Positions 1 through 5,080 of a stretch of DNA of 5,080 nucleotides are shown here, one piece after another (position 1 is the first letter of the stretch; every line of letters begins with the position of its first letter). The notes below the pieces were generated by a model. It was not told the DNA's origin and did no database searches. It saw nothing but the letters and a program-made list of their open reading frames with translations. The DNA lies in assembly GCA_023665245.1 (NCBI GenBank), contig JAMPEH010000193.1, positions 1-5,080 of the forward strand. The letters run 5' to 3'. Position numbers and translations under genes: made by a program. The stretch is from Muribaculaceae bacterium (GTDB lineage: Bacteria; Pseudomonadota; Alphaproteobacteria; Rs-D84).

Positions 1-1
1 C

Positions 2-127
2 TCCAAGTACGTGCCGCTGCGTACCGGCGTGCGCGAGGACAGCATTGTGGTCACCTATAAGGGTACACCCAACGACGCCGGGGCGGTGAACGCCACCACC
101 GACACCAGCCGCATCGTGCTGGACCGC
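2..127 (+). other. Tail of an upstream RCC1 blade plus linker (residues 1-42)
   Basis: The first residues, YVPLRTGVREDSIVVTYKG, resemble the segment that follows the last blade of propeller A (NLPSQIGAREKLELVVDY, from residue 718). They also resemble, more weakly, the segment after propeller B (GQPIISGYRYDGSVVVTM, from residue 1460). In RCC1 repeats this P-x-x-V/I ... VV stretch is the part of the blade that follows the GQLG turn. The likeness suggests that the window opens just after the last WG motif of an earlier propeller. The rest, to residue 42, is a polar Thr/Asn/Asp linker. The alignment was made by eye, so this is a moderate-confidence inference. Confidence 0.5.
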
Positions 128-3100
128 AACACCAGCTACGAGCTGAACATCAGCGACCTGAAGCTGAAGGAGTACACCGGCTTCAATCTGTTCGTGCCTC
201 AGACCAAGGTGAGCTACCTGGATACTGACGAGCACCCCGTGAAGCCCAACGAGACCCTGACCGTGGACGTGATCGACGACTCGCTGGTGGTCTACGAGTG
301 GACCGGAAACGGCACCAGCCTGCGGTTCAAGGCCAAGTACCCCGATAAGTTCGGCACCACCACGGTGGTTTTGACCTACGACTACGACAACAAGGCCAAC
401 GGCGTCTACTATCACTACGTTTACCAGTTCGTGGTCAACGTGAAGGACACCAACAACAGCACCAAGGGCTCCATGACGGTGGCGAAGGTCATCGCCGGGG
501 ACTATAACTCCGCCGTGCTCCGTCCCGACGGCACTGTTTGGACTTGGGGCGAGGGCGTTTACGGCCAGCTGGGCAACGGCGAGACCCCGCCGCGCAACGC
601 CTACCCCGTCCAGGTGCTCCAGGGCGCCCAGGGCAGCAAGGGCTACATCTGCGGCCAGTGCGAGCGCATCGTGGACGAGTCCTTCTTCACGGGCGACACG
701 TATACCTGCCTCACCTGCGGCGCAATCATCGACAAGACCACCGCCCAGACCACCACCGCCCTCCACGACATCGTCTCCATCTACTCCGGCGGCGACTATA
801 TCCTGGCTCTTGACCGCTTCGGCTATGTCTGGGGCTGGGGCCGCAACACCCGGGGCCAGCTGGGCGCCGTGAACAAGGAGGCCAACGCCCTGCCTGTGGC
901 CATTCCGTTCACCTATCCCAACGGCAAGCGGGCCGTGATCGTGGATCTGGCCACCAGCGCCAACTTCGCGCTGGCTCTGGACAGCAACGGCTACGTCTGG
1001 GCCTGGGGCGACCGCACCTATAACCAGCTGGGCGAGCAGCTCTACAGCCCGTCTGGCTATACCACCGCGCCTCAGCGCGTCCTGGCCGGCATGGCCGCCA
1101 GCGGCATCGACACCCAGCGCAAGGCTGGCGACACCAACGTGCCCGCCGAGTATCTGGGCCACGTGGTGGCCATCGCCGCGGGCAGCTATTCCTCCATGGC
1201 CATCCGCTCCAACGGTACGGTGTTCACCTGGGGCCGCAACACCAGCGGCCAGAACGGCATCGGCATCACCAAGAACAACACCCCCGCGGCCACTCCCGTC
1301 CGGGCCATCAAGACGGAAAACACGGATTACGCCAAGAGCAACACCACCCGCAGCGCCGACCCGAGAAGCTATAACGACGTCAACGGCGTGGATATGCTGG
1401 AGAGCTACTACCGCACCAACGAGTTTATGTACCAGGTCGCGTCTGCCGCCCTGGGTGACCATCATGCCCTGCTGCTGACCCACGACAACTCGGTCTACGG
1501 CCTGGGCCACAACGATTACGGCGAAATGGGCCTGCAGGTGAGCACTGCCAGCGGCGCCACCAACAATTATCTGCTGCCCACCCTGGTGTTCGCCGACCGC
1601 AGCCACTCCAACGCGGCCAAGGACAGCTCGCCCACGGTCACCGTGCTGCAAATGAGCGGCGATGTGGCCGCCCGGGACGCCAACGGCAACTATATCGAGA
1701 CCACCTCCACCCTCTACAAGGAGCAGGAGACCATCGTGGCCGTCTACGCCACCTATACCTACTCCGGCTTCCGCACCATCAAGGCCCTTCAGACCGTGGC
1801 GGACGCCAATTCCAGCCGCCGGGAGCTGACCCGGAGCTACACCTTCGGCTACAACAACTTCTATCAGCTGGGCAACGGCTCCACGGTCATGAGTTATCTG
1901 CCCATCCGCACCCGCAAGGGCGCCTACGAGGAGTACAATGACGACTTCCAGTACCTGGAGGGCGTGTACGACATGTCCCTGGGCCGCTATCACGTGCTCA
2001 CCATCAGCCTCTACTACAAGCAGCTCACCGACTACAACGACGGCGTGCTGGACGGTATGCTGGGCTATGTCTGGGGCTGGGGCAACAACGCCACCCGCTC
2101 CAACAGCAACGTGATCCTGGGCCAGTTGTCCAGCCTGGTCAGCACCCGCATCAACCTGCCCAGCCAGATCGGCGCCCGGGAGAAGCTGGAGCTGGTCGTG
2201 GACTACATGGAGGCCCGGGAGTATAACGGCAACGGCGTGCGCGCCTGGCGCAGCGACTACACCGGCCACAAGAGCCGCGGCAACGTCTCCACCGCCGACA
2301 AGTACAGCGACAACGACCTGACCCTGGGCTACTACGACGTGAAGCTGCCCGTGGACGACCCCAACGCCAGCTATACCCTGCTGGACACCGTGCCGCCGTT
2401 CATCATTCTGGGCGCCAACGAGGAGCTGGTCATCTACAAGGAGAACACCCACCTGCACTACTCCTCCGGCTTCTCGCTCTATCCCATGGAGCACGACCTG
2501 AACTCCGTCCTGCGCGACGGCAGCCGCAAGGGCGAAAACGGCGAATATGTGCCGCTGGGCGAGATCTGGTCGGGCGTTACCTCCAACCCGGATATCGCCA
2601 GCGTGAAGGTGAACAACAACGCGCCGGACAACGCCACCATCTACAACGACGATTACCGCAAGGATCCCGATGATTACTTCACCGGGCGCACCACTTTGAC
2701 CCTGAGCGCCGACTACAACAACGGCCCGGGCAAGTCCTGGAACAACTACGAGGCCGACGACTGGCAGGTCTTTGGCGACTATGACCTGGTGGGCTCCCAT
2801 ATCCCCGACATGGTCTTTACGGGCAACTACGTGTTCACCCTGGATATCGACCTGCAGCCCTCCTCCACCACCATCATCCCCAAGGCGGTGGCGGGCCAGA
2901 ACTACAGCGCCATGAACACCTCGGAGGGTAACGTCTGGGTCTGGGGCGACAACGTCTACGGCATCCTGGGCCAGGGCAACACGGCGGGTATGCAGTCGGT
3001 GTCCCTCCAGGTGGAGAACACCTACGGCATCCACAACGACGGCGGTGCCAAGTCCGTGGCCTCCGTTTCGACGGCGGTCTCCAACCCGCAGAAGGTGAAG

Positions 3101-5080
3101 AAGTCCGACGGCACCTATCTGGACACCATTATGGCCATCGCCGCGGGCTATCACCACATGGTGGCGCTGGACCGGGACGGCCAGGTGTGGTCCTGGGGCC
3201 TGAATAACTACGGCCAGCTGGGTCTGGGCGACACCACCAACCGTTCTCTGGCCCATAAGGTCACCATCAAGGAGGACGGCAAGGACGTCAACATCGTGGC
3301 GCTGGCCGCGGGCCAGTATCACACCCTGGCGCTGAGCGACAAGGGCGAGGTTTGGTCCTGGGGTCTGAACAGCGACGGCCAGCTGGGCCTGGAAAGCCTC
3401 TCCAACTACTGGGTCAACGTCAATTCCACGCCTAAGAAGGTCAAGGGACCCCTGGGCGAGGGCTATTTGAACAACGTGACCATGATCTCCGCCGGCGGAA
3501 ACGCCTCTGCGGCTCTGAAGGGCGACGGTACCGTGTGGACTTGGGGCGACAACTCCTCCGGCCAGCTGGGTATCGGCACCAACGAGCAGCATCTGGGCGT
3601 GCCCGTTCAGACTTTGCGCGGCGACTCCGACTCCAGCGGCAACTATCTGGAGAATATCTCCCACATTTCCATGGGCCACAACCATATGCTGGCCATTCAG
3701 TCCATCGTGGTGCCCGGCGCCACCCAGGACGACCCGCGCCAGCAGAAGATCTGGGGCTGGGGCTCCAACTCCAACTATCAGCTCACCAAGGGCCCGGCGC
3801 AGGAGACCGCGCAGGGCGTGAAGCCGTATACCACCGAGAACTACCGCACGCCCAAGCTGCAGTACGTCTCCGCCGGGTACTATGACTTCGAGAAGGACCT
3901 CTACGGTGACGAGACGCTCTACGGCAACAACGACTGGCTCCACCACATCAAGACCGTGGAGGCGGGCTATCTCAACTCCGCCGCCATCCAGCGTATCAAG
4001 AAGGTGGAGAGCGCCGAGGATCTGGCCAAGTATCCCACCGGTTATATCCGCAACGCCGAGGTGTTCACCTGGGGCTACGGCAACCTGGGCGTGCTGGGCG
4101 ACAACAGCACCGGCAGCCACAACCTCCAGTACCCGACGATGGTGCTGGACGGCGAGACCAAGCAGGACTCCAACCCCAAGCCGACCGACATCGTGGACTC
4201 CAGCGTGGACACCCAGGGCTATAAGGTCACCGAGACCACCGGCCACCTGACCTCCGTGAAGTACATCGGCATGGGCGTGACCCATATGTCCGCGTTGCGG
4301 TACGACGGGTACGTCTGGGGTTGGGGCGACAACCGCCGCCTCCAGCTGGGCAACATCACCCGCGGCTCCACCGACAACGGCCAGCCCATCATCAGCGGTT
4401 ACCGCTATGACGGGTCGGTGGTGGTCACCATGGCGGCCTACCAGAAGTCCGGCGACACCACCGCTCTGGACGACACTACCTCCGCGGGCGAAGTGGTGAA
4501 CGCCATCAACGGCGTGACCTACACCACCAGCACCGGCAACGAGATCGCCGCCATGACCAACGTGCCCAACAGCAGCCGCACCCAGACCAATGCGCCCAAC
4601 AACACCATGCACTACCGCATGAACGAGAGCCAGCAGCTGCGGCTGGAGATGGGCAAGTATATGGCCTACACTGGCACCAAGGCCACCACCGGGCGCACCC
4701 TGGTGGCGGTGGGCCAGCATGAGACGGTCTCCACCACCACGGGCGAGGGCGCGGATGCCGTCACCACCGTGACCAACGACCCGCGGGTGACCAACTATGT
4801 GGACGCGCTGGTGGTGGACGACAGCATTTTGAAGCTCTACCACGACACGGCCAGCGGCCAGTGGGTCATCCGCTCCACCGGACGGGAGGAATACGGCGAG
4901 ACCGAGGTGGTGTTCCGCGCCTACGAGGCCCTGCGGGACATCCATAACGACCCCATCGAGGATCCCGACGCCGAGCCCGTCACCTACAACGGCGTGAAAT
5001 ACCAGCCCTACAAGTACCAGTGTGTGGCCCAGAGCACATTGGTGGTGGAGGTTTACCCCGCCTCCGGCATCGCCACCCCC
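2..5080 (+). CDS. Giant RCC1-repeat / Ig-like modular surface protein, partial at both ends
   Basis: This is one open frame of 1693 codons with no stop. It is incomplete at both ends, so neither a start codon nor a ribosome binding site can be assigned. The translation contains 14 RCC1-type motifs, for example VWTWGEGVYGQLGNG at residue 179 and VWSWGLNNYGQLGLG at residue 1062, split 7 + 7 by Ig-like segments. RCC1 repeats fold into seven-bladed beta-propellers that usually bind proteins or other ligands. In bacteria they occur in COG5184-type proteins, often large exported ones. I see no enzyme active site, membrane segment, SLH domain or LPXTG motif inside the window. The sequence is rich in Asn, Thr, Tyr, Gly and Asp and has only five Cys, which fits an extracellular protein. 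A role as adhesin or surface-binding protein is inference. The repeat family is certain, the ligand and anchoring are unknown. Codon use is uniform throughout, with no sign of a frameshift or a transferred patch. Confidence 0.95.
128..448 (+). other. Ig-like (BIG2-type) domain 1, residues 43-149
   Basis: This is a beta-rich segment with alternating hydrophobic and polar residues. It includes SYELNISDLKL, ETLTVDVIDDSLVVYEW, a Gly-Thr turn (KFGTTTVVLTYDY) and a closing strand YQFVVNVKD. The order of a substitution-type strand (DDSLVV), a G-T-T-x-V-x-L strand and a final V-x-V-x-V strand is the usual look of bacterial Ig-like group 2 domains, which act as stalks or spacers in surface proteins. 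The same order recurs in Ig-like 2 and 3. It lies about 10 residues before the first blade of propeller A. The fold is inferred from the pattern, not from a database match, and another beta-sandwich fold is possible. Confidence 0.55.
479..2215 (+). repeat. RCC1 beta-propeller A: seven RCC1 repeats (residues 160-738)
   Basis: Seven RCC1 motifs are present. Their core V-x-x-W-G positions begin near residues 179 (VWTWGEGVYGQLGNG), 276 (VWGWGRNTRGQLG), 332 (VWAWGDRTYNQLG), 407 (VFTWGRNTSGQNG), 498 (VYGLGHNDYGEMG), 613 (YTFGYNNFYQLGNG) and 690 (VWGWGNN, followed by ILGQLSS). Several are preceded by the typical inner strand, such as VVAIAAGSYSSMAIRSNG. Seven repeats are what a closed RCC1 propeller needs. 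Blades 5 and 6 are degenerate, with both Trp of the WxWG motif lost. The blade 1-2 connection carries a zinc-ribbon-like insert, and blades 6 and 7 have extra loops before the WG strand. The likely function is binding of a protein or glycan ligand, and the ligand cannot be read from the sequence. Confidence 0.88.
644..730 (+). other. Zinc-ribbon-like insert CxxC-X15-CxxC in propeller A
   Basis: Residues 215-243 contain two CxxC knuckles: CGQC at residues 217-220 and CLTC, followed by Gly, at residues 236-239. They are separated by 15 residues. This is the arrangement of a small zinc ribbon or rubredoxin-like metal site. It sits in the loop between the GQLG turn of blade 1 and the inner strand of blade 2, which explains why that spacing (97 residues) is longer than the 56 residues that follow. 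Only one other Cys is seen in the window, at residue 1674, so the four cysteines look selected as a group. Metal binding is inferred. Paired disulfides in an exported protein are the alternative. Confidence 0.7.
2216..2368 (+). other. Polar linker between propeller A and Ig-like 2
   Basis: Residues 739-789 are polar and rich in Arg, Asp, Asn, Tyr and Ser (REYNGNGVRAW, then SRGNVSTADKYSDND), followed by LTLGYYDVKLPVDDP. I recognise no domain. It occupies the same place as the Thr/Ser/Asn-rich linker after propeller B but differs from it in sequence. Confidence 0.45.
2369..2851 (+). other. Ig-like (BIG2-type) domain 2, residues 790-950
   Basis: This segment separates the two propellers. It contains VTSNPDIASVKVNN, the S-x-P-x-I-A-S-V strand that is characteristic of BIG2-type domains, then a G-R-T-T-L-T-L-S-A strand and a closing YVFTLDIDL strand. 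It is longer (about 160 residues) than a standard domain of some 80-90. The extra length comes from an N-terminal beta-rich part (IILGANEELVIYKENTHLHY) and a loop rich in Asp, Asn and Trp near residues 909-925. Propeller B begins roughly ten residues after it. Of the three Ig-like segments, this one has the clearest family signature. Confidence 0.6.
2879..4444 (+). repeat. RCC1 beta-propeller B: seven RCC1 repeats (residues 960-1481)
   Basis: The WG motifs start near residues 978 (VWVWGDNVYGILGQG), 1062 (VWSWGLNNYGQLGLG), 1117 (VWSWGLNSDGQLGLE), 1178 (VWTWGDNSSGQLGIG), 1250 (IWGWGSNSNYQL), 1354 (VFTWGYGNLGVLGDN) and 1438 (VWGWGDNRRLQLGN). Blades 2 to 4 are near-consensus, with textbook inner strands such as IVALAAGQYHTLALSDKGE. 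All seven blades keep the WG core, so B is better conserved than A. Blades 5 and 6 have long charged insertions between the inner strand and the WG strand. The count of seven again fits a complete closed propeller. Its blade spacing parallels that of propeller A, which points to duplication of a whole unit. The function is probably ligand binding, with the partner unknown. Confidence 0.9.
4445..4600 (+). other. Thr/Ser/Asn-rich linker between propeller B and Ig-like 3
   Basis: Residues 1482-1533 are low in hydrophobics and rich in Thr, Ser, Asn and Gly (SGDTTALDDTTSAGEVV, then NGVTYTTSTGNE, then NVPNSSRTQTNAPN). This looks like a flexible spacer of the kind common in surface proteins. No domain is recognised. 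Confidence 0.5.
4601..5059 (+). other. Ig-like (BIG2-type) domain 3, residues 1534-1686
   Basis: This domain repeats the order of Ig-like 1: HYRMNESQQLRLEMGKYMAY (compare SYELNISDLKLKEYTGFNLF), then VDDSILKLYHDTASGQWVIRS (compare IDDSLVVYEWTGNGTSLRFKA), then YGETEVVFRAYEA (compare FGTTTVVLTYDY), then a final STLVVEVYP strand. Asp/Pro- and Tyr-rich loops precede the last strand, and the single Cys outside the zinc ribbon is at residue 1674. The few residues after it (ASGIATP) match no recognised domain. If the periodic layout continues, a third propeller would begin soon downstream. The Ig-like fold is inferred from the strand pattern. Confidence 0.55.

Noticed and set aside
538..813. An open frame of 91 codons in another + frame
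   Set aside because: It overlaps the RCC1 frame completely, begins at a TTG inside the VWTWG motif, and its product is a low-complexity Arg/Pro/His-rich string typical of shifted reading of GC-rich coding DNA.
2024..2065. A possible EF-hand or dockerin-like calcium loop (TDYNDGVLDG)
   Set aside because: The Asp/Asn/Gly spacing is shifted from the EF-hand pattern, there is no second copy, and the segment sits in a loop of RCC1 blade 7.
3535..4250. Two overlapping open frames (3535-3885 and 3882-4250) in the other + frames
   Set aside because: Both lie within propeller B, whose RCC1 motifs are clear in the main frame. Their products are rich in Arg, Pro, Ser and Thr with no recognisable domain, so they are shadow frames.
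2..5080. A eukaryotic origin suggested by RCC1 repeats
   Set aside because: The frame of over 5 kb has no introns. The BIG2-like segments and strict GC-ended codon use fit a bacterial giant surface protein better.
2..5080. Promoters, terminators, riboswitches or small RNA genes inside the window
   Set aside because: The whole window is coding. I saw no AT-rich promoter-like stretch and no hairpin followed by a T-run.

Overview
The window is a single, uninterrupted stretch of protein-coding DNA on the + strand. Reading the frame that starts at position 2, I find 1693 codons up to position 5080 with no stop codon. The gene therefore runs off both ends, and its start, signal peptide, cell-wall anchor and stop all lie outside. 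There is no intergenic space, RNA gene, mobile element or CRISPR array here.

The protein is a giant, modular, probably secreted or cell-surface protein. It contains 14 recognisable RCC1-type repeats with the signature VWxWGxNxxGQLGxG, usually preceded by an AAGxxHxLALxxDG-like strand. They fall into two groups of exactly seven, the number needed for a closed seven-bladed beta-propeller. Beta-rich segments that look like bacterial Ig-like (BIG2-type) domains lie before, between and after the two groups. The layout is: tail of an earlier propeller blade (2-127), Ig-like 1 (128-448), propeller A (479-2215), linker (2216-2368), Ig-like 2 (2369-2851), propeller B (2879-4444), linker (4445-4600), Ig-like 3 (4601-5059), and the start of the next segment. 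The period is about 715-770 residues, so the gene looks like a tandem array of [Ig-like + seven-bladed propeller] units that continues upstream and perhaps downstream.

The most distinctive local feature is a CxxC-X15-CxxC zinc-ribbon-like insert between blades 1 and 2 of propeller A. Its four cysteines are the only ones among the first 1673 residues.

The organism is probably a high-GC Firmicute of the gut Oscillospiraceae type. This is inference from the strongly GC-ended codon use (GCC, GGC, ACC, CTG, AAC, with almost no A/T-ended Leu, Ile or Arg codons) together with a very large RCC1/Ig-like protein, a combination common in that group. Nothing in the window fixes the taxon. With only one gene visible, no operon or pathway context can be read.
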